Source of the DNA: WHSW01 sp963767285
GTDB lineage: Bacteria; Actinomycetota; Thermoleophilia; Solirubrobacterales; 70-9
Length of the DNA stretch: 64,000 nucleotides
Direction: 5' to 3'
Assembly: GCA_963767285.1 (NCBI GenBank)
Contig: CAVYDJ010000002.1
Span: 1,116,001 to 1,180,000, forward strand
Shown: piece after piece, positions 17,480 through 25,178 of the stretch
Position numbering within the stretch: the first letter of the stretch is position 1
How the letters are laid out: each line of letters begins with the position of its first letter
Translations under genes and position numbers: made by a program
The notes under the pieces: model-generated
Database searches by the model: none
Told to the model about the DNA's origin: nothing
Seen by the model: only the letters and a program-made list of their open reading frames with translations

Positions 17480-18489
17480 CCCGCGCACTCCCACGCCGCG
17501 GCGCCGGAGTCGGCCCAGATCTGGGCGGCGATGTCTGACTGCTCGGCCGGCGAGGCGTCCTCGGGGTCGCCCTCGCCTCCGTACAGCTCCCAGGTGGAGG
17601 GAAGGATCTGGTACGCGCCGCCGGCGCCCGACGACGGGTTGACCGCCTCGAAATTGCCGCCCGACTCGCACATCACGATCGACTCGGGGATCGCCCAGTC
17701 ACCGAACCAGTCCATCACTTCGCTCTGCGCCTGCTGGGCGGAGATCCGCTCGAGCCGCTGAACCTCGTCGGTCCACTCGCCGACCCGCGCCTGGAGGCTC
17801 TCGACCGCCGCCTGGCGCTCGGCACGCAGCGCGGCCAGCTGCTGGGCGCGGGCCTCGGCCTCGGCGCGCACGGCCGCGATCTGGTCGCGGGCGGCCTCGA
17901 TCTGAGCGTTGAACTCCTCGGCGCGCCGCTGGGCCTCCTCGACCGCCGCGAGCTGCTTCGTGACGTCGTCGCGCAGTGTCCGCACCCGCGTCACGAGCGA
18001 CGCGTCGGCTTCCTCGATCCGGCGCAGGTACTCGGCCCGGGTCTGCAGGTCGTCGTAGCCGTCGGCCTCGAGCAGCAGCGTCGTCGCGTCCGGCATGCCC
18101 GCGCGGTAGATGTCGACGAGGCGGTTGGAGAGCGCGTTCAGTCCCCGCTGGAGCTGGGCCCGCGCGGCGGCGAGCTCGTCACGCGTCCGTGCGACCTCGG
18201 CCTCGAGCCGGGCCTCGCGCTCGCGCCCCTGCGCGAGCACTGCGCTCAGCTGCGCCTCGCGCTGGGCGGCGACGATCGCCTCCTGCTGCGTGGCGGCGAG
18301 CTCGGCGTTGGCGCTCTCGATCTGGGCGCCGAGCGCCTGCGCCTGATCCTTCGCGCCCGCGATCCGCGAGCTGAGGTCGTCGATCGACGGCTCGGCTGCG
18401 GCGACGGCCGCGCCGGCGCCGAGCAGGCCGACGACCAGCAGCGTCGCGACGGAGGCGCGGGGGGAGATATGCGTCGTTGCGTGACCCAT
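17476..18489 (-). CDS. Secreted coiled-coil peptidoglycan hydrolase, Rpf/transglycosylase-like C-terminus
   Basis: A 337-residue exported protein. A signal peptide (residues 1-33, ending near VAAAEP) is followed by a long CwlO/RipA-like coiled coil (40-250) and a C-terminal lysozyme-fold domain with IPESIVMCESGGN (catalytic Glu), SGAGGAYQILPSTW and a final Cys. This combination cleaves glycan strands, and the coiled coil usually holds the enzyme inactive until a partner (often FtsEX) binds. The upstream region is a c-di-AMP riboswitch aptamer, which links wall turnover to that second messenger. Of the visible start codons only ATG 18489 fits the signal peptide. Confidence 0.85.
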   Translation of the reverse strand: MGHATTHISPRASVATLLVVGLLGAGAAVAAAEPSIDDLSSRIAGAKDQAQALGAQIESANAELAATQQEAIVAAQREAQLSAVLAQGREREARLEAEVARTRDELAAARAQLQRGLNALSNRLVDIYRAGMPDATTLLLEADGYDDLQTRAEYLRRIEEADASLVTRVRTLRDDVTKQLAAVEEAQRRAEEFNAQIEAARDQIAAVRAEAEARAQQLAALRAERQAAVESLQARVGEWTDEVQRLERISAQQAQSEVMDWFGDWAIPESIVMCESGGNFEAVNPSSGAGGAYQILPSTWELYGGEGDPEDASPAEQSDIAAQIWADSGAAAWECAG

Positions 18490-18494
18490 GTGTC

Positions 18495-18620
18495 GATGCC
18501 TACGGGGTTAGCTGGCGGGCTCGCGCCGCATGGGTGGCGCTACACGGAACTCCGCGATTCGCCCCTGGTGGCGAAGAGCAACGCCACCCTCGGGTCCCCC
18601 GATCCCCCGCGAAGCGCCGA
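18495..18620 (-). ncRNA. ydaO/yuaA c-di-AMP riboswitch
   Basis: Read on the minus strand, the segment contains the conserved aptamer pieces in order: GATCGGGGGACCC, GGGGCGAATC, CACCCATGC, GCGAGCCCG, CCAGCTAACCCCGTAGGC. These match the c-di-AMP-binding ydaO family (known upstream of wall-hydrolase genes in actinobacteria). The aptamer ends about 8 bases before the ATG of the coiled-coil hydrolase gene. There is no room for a separate terminator and no clear ribosome site, so control is probably at translation start. Boundaries are approximate. Confidence 0.92.
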
Positions 18621-18671
18621 TTTGCACGGCTTTTTGCAGGGAACTCGGCGAAGCGGGAGCCTAGCGGACCG

Positions 18672-19970
18672 TTAGGGTCCGGTGAGCAGCGTGCGTGAGG
18701 GGTCCGCAGCTGCAAGAGAACTTGCATCGTCCTGCAGCTCGTCTTGCAGTGGACCCTGCTCGAGCTGAGGCGTCCAGTCGGCGCGGCGCAGCAATGTGGC
18801 AGCAAGGGCGAGCACCACCAGCACGCCGGCGCCGGCGGCCGCGTAGGCGAGCCGCGGCTGGAAGATCGCCGTGATCGCGCCGCCGATCAGGAAGCCGATT
18901 CCCGGCATCACGCTCGCGAGCGCCTCCAGCAGCGAGAGGACGCGGGCCTGGAACGCTGCGCGCGTGAGCTCCTGGACCGCTGTCACCAGTGCGATCCACT
19001 GCACGCCGTTGCCAAGCCCGCCCAGGCATGAAGCCGCGCACGCCGCCAACAGGGTCGGCGAGATCGAAGTGCCGAGATACGCCAGGCCGATCGCCAGGGT
19101 GGCGAAGAAGAGCAGGGCAGGGAGCGGGACACGACGCAGCGCGGCAAAGGCGAGGCTGCCGATCACCATGCCGACGCCCCAGCCGGCGAGCAGGGCCCCG
19201 TAGCCGGCGTCGCCGACGTCGAGGGTCTCCTTGGCGAACACAACCTCGATCGGGATGACGAGCGAGAAGAACACGAATGCCAGCGCCTGGGCGCCGAGCA
19301 GGCGCCGCAGCGCCGGGCGCTCGCGCACGTACGTCAGGCCGTTGCGCAGGCGCTCGCCCCAGCCCGCGTCCGGCTCGTCCGAGGCCGGCAGCTCGAGCCG
19401 GCGGGCAACGAGGAGCAGGACCGCGACCGCCAGGAAGGAGACGGCGTCGGCAAACAGCGCCGTCTCGACGCCTGCCCCGGCGACGACCAGCCCCGCGATC
19501 GCCGGACCGGCGGCCGCGCCGACCGTGAATGCGATGTTCAGCAACGCGTTGCCCTCGCGGAGCTGTCCCGCGGGCGCGAGGACGGCGCTCGCCGCTGCTC
19601 GGGTCAGCGCCCTGGCCGCCGAGGCGATCGAGCCGTCGAGCGTCGCGATCGCCAGTACGAGGACGAGGCTGAAGCTGTCGGCGAGCACGGCGAGGAGGGC
19701 AAACGAGAGCCCCTCGATCGCGTAGAGCGCCGGAAGGGCGATCCGCACCGGTGTCAGCTCGGCACGGGCGACCAATGCCGGCGAGAGCAACGCAGGGGCG
19801 AAGTGCATGCCGCAGAACAGCGCGGCAACCGCCATCGGGCTGCCGGTCTGGTCGTAGACGAGCACCGCGAGCGCGATCTCGCCGAGCCAGTTGCCGAGCT
19901 CGTTGACCAGGTACGCGAGGCTGAGATTCGGGAATCCGGGGAGCCGCAGGGGGCGCAGGGCCGAGGCCAT
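18672..19970 (-). CDS. MFS exporter (EntS/MFS_3-like)
   Basis: A 432-residue protein with 12 predicted membrane helices. YLVNELGNWLGEIALAVLVYD in helix 1 and the central cytoplasmic loop (ASDEPDAGWGERLRNGLTYVRERP) are typical of the EntS/macrolide-efflux-like branch of the major facilitator superfamily, which exports siderophores or drugs. The C-terminal tail is soluble and Gln/Asp-rich. The region upstream (20014-20052) has CTTGC repeats like those before the two MerR-type genes, so it may be a target of one of them. The substrate is unknown. Confidence 0.84.
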   Translation of the reverse strand: MASALRPLRLPGFPNLSLAYLVNELGNWLGEIALAVLVYDQTGSPMAVAALFCGMHFAPALLSPALVARAELTPVRIALPALYAIEGLSFALLAVLADSFSLVLVLAIATLDGSIASAARALTRAAASAVLAPAGQLREGNALLNIAFTVGAAAGPAIAGLVVAGAGVETALFADAVSFLAVAVLLLVARRLELPASDEPDAGWGERLRNGLTYVRERPALRRLLGAQALAFVFFSLVIPIEVVFAKETLDVGDAGYGALLAGWGVGMVIGSLAFAALRRVPLPALLFFATLAIGLAYLGTSISPTLLAACAASCLGGLGNGVQWIALVTAVQELTRAAFQARVLSLLEALASVMPGIGFLIGGAITAIFQPRLAYAAAGAGVLVVLALAATLLRRADWTPQLEQGPLQDELQDDASSLAAADPSRTLLTGP

Positions 19971-20013
19971 CGCGCGAAGTTACTTCAGGGACCGGACTCC
20001 TGCCGAAGGGCAC

Positions 20014-20052
20014 AAACTTGCAAGAACTTGCCAATTCGTCCACAGGGCTTGC
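20014..20052 (-). promoter_or_regulatory. Phased CTTGC direct repeats upstream of the MFS gene
   Basis: CTTGC occurs at 20017, 20027 and 20048 in the same orientation, spaced 10 and 21 bases, i.e. one and two helical turns. The first two are ACTTGC boxes. The array ends 44 bases before the MFS start on the minus strand. The same repeat type lies upstream of the BldC-like gene, which makes it a candidate operator. Confidence 0.5.
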
Positions 20053-20090
20053 AATATCCGTCCAACTTTGTAGGATTCGCTCAAGTTCAG

Positions 20091-20109
20091 GTGGGTTTGC
20101 ACAACCCAC
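20091..20109. promoter_or_regulatory. Inverted repeat GTGGGTT-N5-AACCCAC
   Basis: A perfect 7-bp inverted repeat with a 5-base loop (TGCAC), in the 292-base region between the MFS start and the end of the HD-GYP gene. It may be an operator or a small hairpin. No gene is visible in this region; the rest holds the CTTGC repeats and the terminator at 20195. Confidence 0.35.
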
Positions 20110-20194
20110 AGGGTTATGGACCAGAGCCACAGGAAGGGATCACCGATATGGGCTGGCGCCACGGTTAAGAACGACAAGGTTTGTCTCTGTAGAT

Positions 20195-20228
20195 AACGCC
20201 GCCCCCGGGGCATACCGGAGGCGGCGTT
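20195..20228 (-). terminator. Terminator-like hairpin after the HD-GYP gene
   Basis: AACGCCGCC (20195-20203) and GGCGGCGTT (20220-20228) form a perfect 9-bp stem with a GC-rich 16-base loop, 35 bases past the stop of the minus-strand HD-GYP gene. The outer A/T pairs provide a short U run in either direction. Confidence 0.6.
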
Positions 20229-20262
20229 TCTGCGTTCAGGGACCAGTACGGGGGGCGGCGGC

Positions 20263-21654
20263 TCAGCCCAGGCGCTCGGTAGCCGCGGGTGTCGCCTTGA
20301 CGTAGTCGTGAATGCGCTTGTCGAGCGCCAGCTCGGCCTCGAAGTCGGCGTCCTCGCCGTGGCGGTAGGCGAGGTCCTTGCCTTCGAGCACCCCGATCAG
20401 GACCTCGACGTAGCGGCCGTCGAGCTGGGATCCCGAGACGCGGCGCAATTCGACCACGGCGTCGTGGGAGCTGACCGGCTCGCGGTAGGTGTCGCGCGCG
20501 GTCATCACGTCGTAGGTGTCGGCGACCGAGATGATCTTCGCGAGCTCGGGGATCGCGTCCTCGGCGAGTCCGTTGGGATAGCCGGTGCCGTCGATCCGCT
20601 CGTGGTGGGCGAGGATGATCTCGGAGATCGGCTGGTAGCCATCGATCTGGGCGACGATCCGGGCACCTTCGTAGGGGTGGGCCTTGATCGCCTCCCACTC
20701 CTCGTCGGTCAGCCGTCGGCGACCCGACTTGAGGATGTTGTCCGGGAGCACGAACTTGCCGATGTCGTGCAGGAGTGCGGCCGAGTGGACGAGCTCCTGG
20801 TCGTCGGCCGCGAGGCCCGCGGCGGCGGCGATCTCGCGCGAATAGCGGGCGACCGCCGCGCTGTGGCGCGCGGTCATCCGGTCGCGCAGATCGAGCGTCC
20901 GCAGCAGCGCCGAGAGCAGCGCGACCTGGAAGCCGGCGAGCTGGCGGGCGCGGAGCTCGAGCTCGTCGGCACGGCCCTCGGAGACGAGCAGGGCGCGGAC
21001 GGTGTACTGGAAGATCAGGATCAGGACGCTGAGCAGGGCGACGGCGGCCGTGCCGGCCTCGTTGTAGGCACTAGCGAAACCGAGCGCGAGCGCCGCCGCC
21101 GCGAGCTCGGAGGGCAGCACCGGCAGCAGGCCTCGCTCGACCTTGGTCAGGAAGCGGGACCGCTCGACGTAGCACCCATAGCCGGCGATCAGGAGGAAGT
21201 CGATCGCCATCGCGAGGCAGAACGCGCCGACGATGAGGAGGTACCAGCCGAAGCTCCCCGCCGCGCTATTGGTCGCATCGGCGGCCTCGGTGAACGCGAG
21301 GCCCGCGATCAGCGGGAACCAGGCGTACGTGACCATGTTGGCGAGCAGGTAGTGGAGCTCGTAGCGATGCTTGATCCAGCCGACGGCGATCGTGATTACT
21401 CCCATCAATGCCGCCGGCGGGCCGCCGAGCAGGACGGCGCCCAGCACGATCGTCATCAGGCTCGCGGAGACCACCACCCGCGACGCGCGGGTCTGGATCG
21501 CGATCAGGTCGCTGATGATCGAGAGGGCGGTCAGCGTCGCCAGCAGGGCCGGGTCCCAGTAGGCGTGCTGGTCGACGAGCAGCGCAAAGACCGCAGCACC
21601 CGTGAGGGCCAGCAGCATGCCGCCGATCACCAGTCTTGTCGGTCGTTCCGTCAT
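20263..21654 (-). CDS. Membrane HD-GYP domain protein (c-di-GMP phosphodiesterase type)
   Basis: A 463-residue protein. The first 220 residues hold about 8 membrane helices of MASE-like type. The C-terminal HD-GYP domain has LLHDIGKFVLP (HD pair), HPYEGARI, ILAHHERIDGTGYPNGL (the GYP motif) and ISVADTYDVMTA: all metal ligands and the GYP signature are present, so it may hydrolyse c-di-GMP. It is the last gene of a minus-strand run with a BldC-like regulator 30 bases upstream. A degenerate GGDEF protein lies two genes further. Confidence 0.9.
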   Translation of the reverse strand: MTERPTRLVIGGMLLALTGAAVFALLVDQHAYWDPALLATLTALSIISDLIAIQTRASRVVVSASLMTIVLGAVLLGGPPAALMGVITIAVGWIKHRYELHYLLANMVTYAWFPLIAGLAFTEAADATNSAAGSFGWYLLIVGAFCLAMAIDFLLIAGYGCYVERSRFLTKVERGLLPVLPSELAAAALALGFASAYNEAGTAAVALLSVLILIFQYTVRALLVSEGRADELELRARQLAGFQVALLSALLRTLDLRDRMTARHSAAVARYSREIAAAAGLAADDQELVHSAALLHDIGKFVLPDNILKSGRRRLTDEEWEAIKAHPYEGARIVAQIDGYQPISEIILAHHERIDGTGYPNGLAEDAIPELAKIISVADTYDVMTARDTYREPVSSHDAVVELRRVSGSQLDGRYVEVLIGVLEGKDLAYRHGEDADFEAELALDKRIHDYVKATPAATERLG

Positions 21655-21684
21655 GGGCAGGGCTGGGGTGGTGCGGCTCCCTCG

Positions 21685-21924
21685 TCAGCCCGTGATCGAG
21701 TTCGCGTTGCGGCCGTAGTGCGGTACGCCGACCGCTCCGGGGCTGGGCTGGCGCATGGAGGCGAGGAACTGCTCGAGATCCTCGGGCGCGTAGCGGCGCT
21801 GCCCCCCCGGCGTCCGGTAGACGGGCACGATGCCCTGGTCCGACCACTTGCGCAATGAGGCGGCGCTGACGCCGAGAAACTCGGCCGCCTCGCTGACGTT
21901 GATGAACCTCTGTGCTGCTTCCAT
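21685..21924 (-). CDS. BldC-like small MerR-family DNA-binding protein
   Basis: A 79-residue protein consisting of little more than a winged helix-turn-helix: FINVSEAAEFLGVSAASLRKW, then the wing TPGGQRRY and APEDLEQFL. It has no effector domain or dimerisation helix, as in BldC, which binds direct repeats head to tail. ATG 21924 is chosen because GAGAAGGGAAA precedes it; an upstream in-frame start (21966) adds residues with no conservation. The upstream region carries 10-bp-phased repeats and a GCCGATAA element. Confidence 0.83.
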   Translation of the reverse strand: MEAAQRFINVSEAAEFLGVSAASLRKWSDQGIVPVYRTPGGQRRYAPEDLEQFLASMRQPSPGAVGVPHYGRNANSITG

Positions 21925-22018
21925 TTTCCCTTCTCGACTTCGTAGATGCGCTGCAAAGCGGCGCAAACTTCCACTGTCGACGGGGTTATTAGCCCTCCGA
22001 GGCGTCCCCTACAAGGAC

Positions 22019-22026
22019 TTATCGGC
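22019..22026 (-). promoter_or_regulatory. GCCGATAA -10-like element upstream of the BldC-like gene
   Basis: On the minus strand CTGCCGATAAGTCC matches the sigma-28 (FliA/WhiG) -10 consensus GCCGATAA exactly, but I see no TAAA box 15 bases upstream. The phased repeats at 22061-22130 end 35 bases upstream of it, the usual place for an activator. Confidence 0.4.
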
Positions 22027-22060
22027 AGGGACTCAAGGGATGTGCAGCTTTCGGACTCCG

Positions 22061-22130
22061 AACTTGCGCGAGCTTGTGCAACTTGGGCAAACGGGCACGA
22101 AACTTGCACCGGGTTGCACCGGGTTGTAAG
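22061..22130 (-). promoter_or_regulatory. Phased direct-repeat array (ACTTGC/GTTGC type)
   Basis: Seventy bases holding six TTG-centred boxes in one orientation: AACTTGC (22061), AGCTTGT (22071), ACTTGGG (22081), AACTTGC (22101), GGTTGCA (22112), GGTTGTA (22122). Spacing is 9-11 or 21 bases. The array lies between the stop of the MerR/B12-like gene and the GCCGATAA element of the BldC-like gene. Head-to-tail repeats at one helical turn fit BldC-type cooperative binding. Confidence 0.55.
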
Positions 22131-22160
22131 CGGCTGCGGTCGTGGGTACTTGCGGCGCGG

Positions 22161-22976
22161 CTAGGAGAGCGCCGTGAGCAGCGCGTCCGTGGCCTCGTCG
22201 GGCTCGAGGCCGAGCGAGGGGACGCCGTCACGGCCGGCGACGAGCCGGGCCGCGCGGTAGCCGTAGACGTGGGCGTCGCCGCCGCGCAGCGCGCGCAGCG
22301 GCTCGGCGAGCACGTCGAGGCGTGCCTCGGAACCGCAGATCACGACGGCGCTCGGCTCGAGCGCCCGCAGGGCGCTGCGGAAGCGGCCCTCGGCGAGCCC
22401 GGCGGAGAGCAGCAGGACCCGTAGCCCGGCGCGGCGGAGGAACAGCTCCAGCGCCTGCACCTGAACCGATTCGACTCCGAGCGGGGAGCCGGAGTCGAGC
22501 AGCAAAACACCTTCGTCCCGGGTCGCGCCCGCGATCAGGCGGCGGGCGCGATGCAGCCACCCGGTGGCCCAGCGACAGGCGTACTCGAGCTCGGCGGCGT
22601 TGTTCGGCCGGTCAGCGGCTGTCTCGAGCGCCGGCAGCAGGAGCTCCGAGATCGTGCGCTCGACCGAGCGCAGCACGAGGCTCTCCTCGAGCTCGCGGTC
22701 GGCGGCGGCCTCGTCGAAGGCGTCGAAGCAGGAGACGAGGCGGGCGGGGGAGGAGGGGCCGCGGCCGCGCTGGCGAGCCACCTCGACGGCGCTCGAGATG
22801 TTCGGCGTGTCGCGCAGCGCCTCACGCAGGGCCTCGACCTCGTCGAGCTGATAGAGGCGGTGGTTGCCCGGGGTGCGGTGGGGCGTCGGGTAGCCGAGGC
22901 GACGCTCCCAGCTCCGCAAAGTGCTGGTGCTGACGCCGAGCATCCCGGCCGCTGCGTTGATTCTGATCCCGCTCAT
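22161..22976 (-). CDS. MerR-family regulator with degenerate B12-binding-like C-terminal region (CarH/MlrA-like)
   Basis: A 271-residue regulator. Residues 1-70 form the MerR winged helix (INAAAGMLGVSTSTLRSWERR, YPTPHRTPGNHRLY). The rest resembles the four-helix cap plus Rossmann-type cobalamin domain of CarH/LitR, but the DxHxxG cobalt-ligand motif is replaced by DSGSPLGVES, so B12 binding is doubtful. It may have become ligand-independent, like MlrA. TTGC/CTTAC-type boxes lie just upstream (23018-23067). It is probably part of the same regulatory group as the BldC-like gene downstream. Confidence 0.78.
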   Translation of the reverse strand: MSGIRINAAAGMLGVSTSTLRSWERRLGYPTPHRTPGNHRLYQLDEVEALREALRDTPNISSAVEVARQRGRGPSSPARLVSCFDAFDEAAADRELEESLVLRSVERTISELLLPALETAADRPNNAAELEYACRWATGWLHRARRLIAGATRDEGVLLLDSGSPLGVESVQVQALELFLRRAGLRVLLLSAGLAEGRFRSALRALEPSAVVICGSEARLDVLAEPLRALRGGDAHVYGYRAARLVAGRDGVPSLGLEPDEATDALLTALS

Positions 22977-23017
22977 CCGTGAAGTTCCCTCGCCTGGGGG
23001 ATGCCGGATATCAGCAG

Positions 23018-23067
23018 CTTTTGCAGGTACTTACAAGATCTGCGACCGCGGCGCTACGAATCTTGCA
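23018..23067 (-). promoter_or_regulatory. TTGC-type boxes upstream of the MerR/B12-like gene
   Basis: CTTTTGC (23018), ACTTACAAG (23029) and TCTTGCA (23061) lie in the 77-base gap before the MerR/B12-like start. They resemble the boxes at 20014 and 22061, but spacing is less regular, so this is a weaker candidate. The last box enters the 3' end of the GGDEF gene. Confidence 0.35.
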
Positions 23068-23872
23068 TGACCGCACCGCCGTTGGGACTGCCGGCGACCG
23101 CGGCGCCGGAGGCCTTGGCGGCGTAGGTCGCCTCGGTTGCGCTCTCCAGCAGGCGCTCGGCCGCGAGCCCGTCGGCGGGACAGCTGACGACCCCCGCCGC
23201 GACCGCGACCCGCGGCCCGGTCTCGTCCTGCGACTCGGCGATGAGGCCCGCGATCCGTCGCGCCATCGCCACCAGGTGCGTCGCGTCGGCGTGCGGGGCG
23301 ACGATCGCCAGCTCATCGTCCTCGAGGCGGAAGGCGAAGTCGACCTCGCGCAGCTGACGCCGCACGACCGCGGCGACCGCGGCCAGCATGCGATCGCCCG
23401 CCTCGCGCCCGTAGGCGTCGTTGATCCGGCCGAGCCCGTCGACGTCCACCAGCGCGAGCGCGAACGGATGGCCGTAACGGCGCTGCTCGGCGAGCAGAAC
23501 GGTGAGGCAGCGATCGAGCTGCTCGGCTCCCGGCAAGCCCGTGACCGGGTCGATTTGAATACCTCCCGCCACGTCCTCGGCTTTGCCTCCGGGCGTGCGG
23601 GTCGGGGTGAGGGTCCGCGTCTCGCCCTCGCCAAACAGCTCGGCGAGGCGCCGGGCGGCGGCGGCGAGTTCGCCCGGGCCGCGTTTTGGGTCGGAGAGCG
23701 TCGCGAGGACGGTCGCGATCAGCGGCGGGGCCTCGCTGCCGATCCGGCCCAGCGCTAGGACGCCGAGCTCCGAGAGCGGGGTGCGGTCCACGAGCTGTGC
23801 GATCCACGCCTTCGCGAGGCGCTCCGCGCGCTCGGTTTCCGGTCCCGTCGGACCTGCGGGTGAGCGGTCCAC
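23054..23872 (-). CDS. GGDEF-domain protein with degenerate active site
   Basis: A 272-residue soluble protein. DPVTGLPGAEQL opens a GGDEF domain and LVDVDGLGRINDAYG is the metal-binding segment, but the signature GGDEF position reads LEDDELAI. This loses both glycines, so diguanylate cyclase activity is unlikely. The N-terminal 100 residues are helical with no known domain. It may be a c-di-GMP or GTP sensor, or a dead cyclase partner of the HD-GYP protein nearby. GTG start at 23872; divergent from the RsbU-like gene. Confidence 0.8.
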   Translation of the reverse strand: MDRSPAGPTGPETERAERLAKAWIAQLVDRTPLSELGVLALGRIGSEAPPLIATVLATLSDPKRGPGELAAAARRLAELFGEGETRTLTPTRTPGGKAEDVAGGIQIDPVTGLPGAEQLDRCLTVLLAEQRRYGHPFALALVDVDGLGRINDAYGREAGDRMLAAVAAVVRRQLREVDFAFRLEDDELAIVAPHADATHLVAMARRIAGLIAESQDETGPRVAVAAGVVSCPADGLAAERLLESATEATYAAKASGAAVAGSPNGGAVMQDS

Positions 23873-23930
23873 TGCAGGCGCAAGCTAGCCCTCGCTTCGG
23901 TCGTCATCCGGGTCTACACTCGGCGACGGG

Positions 23931-25178
23931 TTGATCAAGGACGACAGAGCATCCGGCCCGCCCGGCGACGACCGGGAACGAGCAGGCGCCGGCGGCCCGC
24001 CCGCCGGTGACGCGATCATCGGGGCCACGCTCGAAGGCCTGCGCCGCGCGGCGGAGGAGGTCGAGCACGTCGCCGCCGTCGCCGAGACGCTGCAGCGCAG
24101 CCTGCTGCCCGAGCGCCTTCCTGAGCTGCCCGGACTCGGGATCTCGGCCCGCTATGTTGCCGGCAGCGCCGACGCTCAGGTCGGCGGCGACTGGTACGAC
24201 GTGATCGCGCTCCGCGACGGCCACGCCGGCGTCGCGATCGGCGACGTCGTCGGCCACGGCCTCGACGCCGCCGCGCGGATGGCGCGGCTGCAGAACGCGC
24301 TGCGGGCATACGCGCTCGAGGGCCTGCGACCGTCTTTGGTGCTCGAGCGCATGAACGGCTTCGCCCGCGAGGTCTCGGGCGGGCCGATGGCCACCCTGCT
24401 CTACGGCGTCGTCGACCCGGAGGAGGGCAAGCTGCGACTTGCCACCGCCGGTCACCCGCCGGTACTGGTGATCGGCCCCGACGGGGACGCCTACTTCGCC
24501 GAGGGGCCGGCGGGCAGTCCGCTCGGGGTGGTCCCGTTCCCCTCCTATGAGGAGGCCACCGTCCCGCTGCTCCCCGGCTCGACGATCCTCCTCTACACCG
24601 ATGGCCTGGTCGAACGCCCGGAGGCATCGCTCGACGAGGGCCTCGAGTGGCTGCGCGGGTTCGCCGCCGGGATGTCGTCCCACCCGGACGAGCTCTGCGG
24701 AGCCCTGCTGCAGGCCCGCTTTCGCGAGGCGCCGCCCCGCGACGACGTCGCCCTGCTCGCGGTCCGGCTCGAGCCGGTCCATCCCGACCGGATCGAGCTC
24801 ACGCTGCGCGCCGAGCCCGAGTCGCTCGCCCAGATGCGGCGGGCGGTGGGACGCTGGCTGCGCGCCGCCGGGGCGACCGACGGCGAGACCTACGAGGCGC
24901 TGGTCGCGTGCGGCGAGGCGTGTGCGAACGCCATCGCCCACGCCTACCCGCCTGGCGAGGCCTCCTACGTCGTCGAGGGCCGCCGCCAGGACGGCGCGGT
25001 CGAGATCCGCGTCCGCGACTTCGGCAGCTGGCGAGCGCCGCGGTCGGGCTCGCAGGGCCGTGGGATCGGCCTGATCGAGCAACTCATGGACGAGGTCGAG
25101 ATCGATCGTGGCCCGGCCGGGACGATCGTGCGCATGCGCCGCGCCATCGGCCAGACACCAGCGGAGGCCGCCGGATGA
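23931..25178 (+). CDS. RsbU-type PP2C phosphatase fused to an RsbW-type anti-sigma kinase domain
   Basis: A 415-residue fusion. Residues 40-280 are a SpoIIE/RsbU phosphatase (LQRSLLPERLPELPG, VGGDWYDVI, GDVVGHGLDAA, LYTDGLVER, PPRDDVALLAV), which dephosphorylates STAS antagonists. Residues 290-405 are a HATPase_c_2 kinase domain with the N box (CGEACANAIAHAY) and G1 (RDFGSW), which phosphorylates the antagonist and holds a sigma factor. Having both activities in one chain makes a compact partner switch. The STAS gene follows with an ATGA overlap. TTG start at 23931. No sigma-factor gene is in the window. Confidence 0.9.
   Translation: MIKDDRASGPPGDDRERAGAGGPPAGDAIIGATLEGLRRAAEEVEHVAAVAETLQRSLLPERLPELPGLGISARYVAGSADAQVGGDWYDVIALRDGHAGVAIGDVVGHGLDAAARMARLQNALRAYALEGLRPSLVLERMNGFAREVSGGPMATLLYGVVDPEEGKLRLATAGHPPVLVIGPDGDAYFAEGPAGSPLGVVPFPSYEEATVPLLPGSTILLYTDGLVERPEASLDEGLEWLRGFAAGMSSHPDELCGALLQARFREAPPRDDVALLAVRLEPVHPDRIELTLRAEPESLAQMRRAVGRWLRAAGATDGETYEALVACGEACANAIAHAYPPGEASYVVEGRRQDGAVEIRVRDFGSWRAPRSGSQGRGIGLIEQLMDEVEIDRGPAGTIVRMRRAIGQTPAEAAG

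Noticed and set aside
20091..20125. DnaA boxes or replication origin near the ACCCACAGGGTTAT stretch
   Set aside because: No TTATCCACA match, no cluster and no dnaA/dnaN nearby.
22061..22130. CRISPR array
   Set aside because: Repeats are about 7 bases with 3-base spacing and vary in sequence. There are no spacers and no cas genes.
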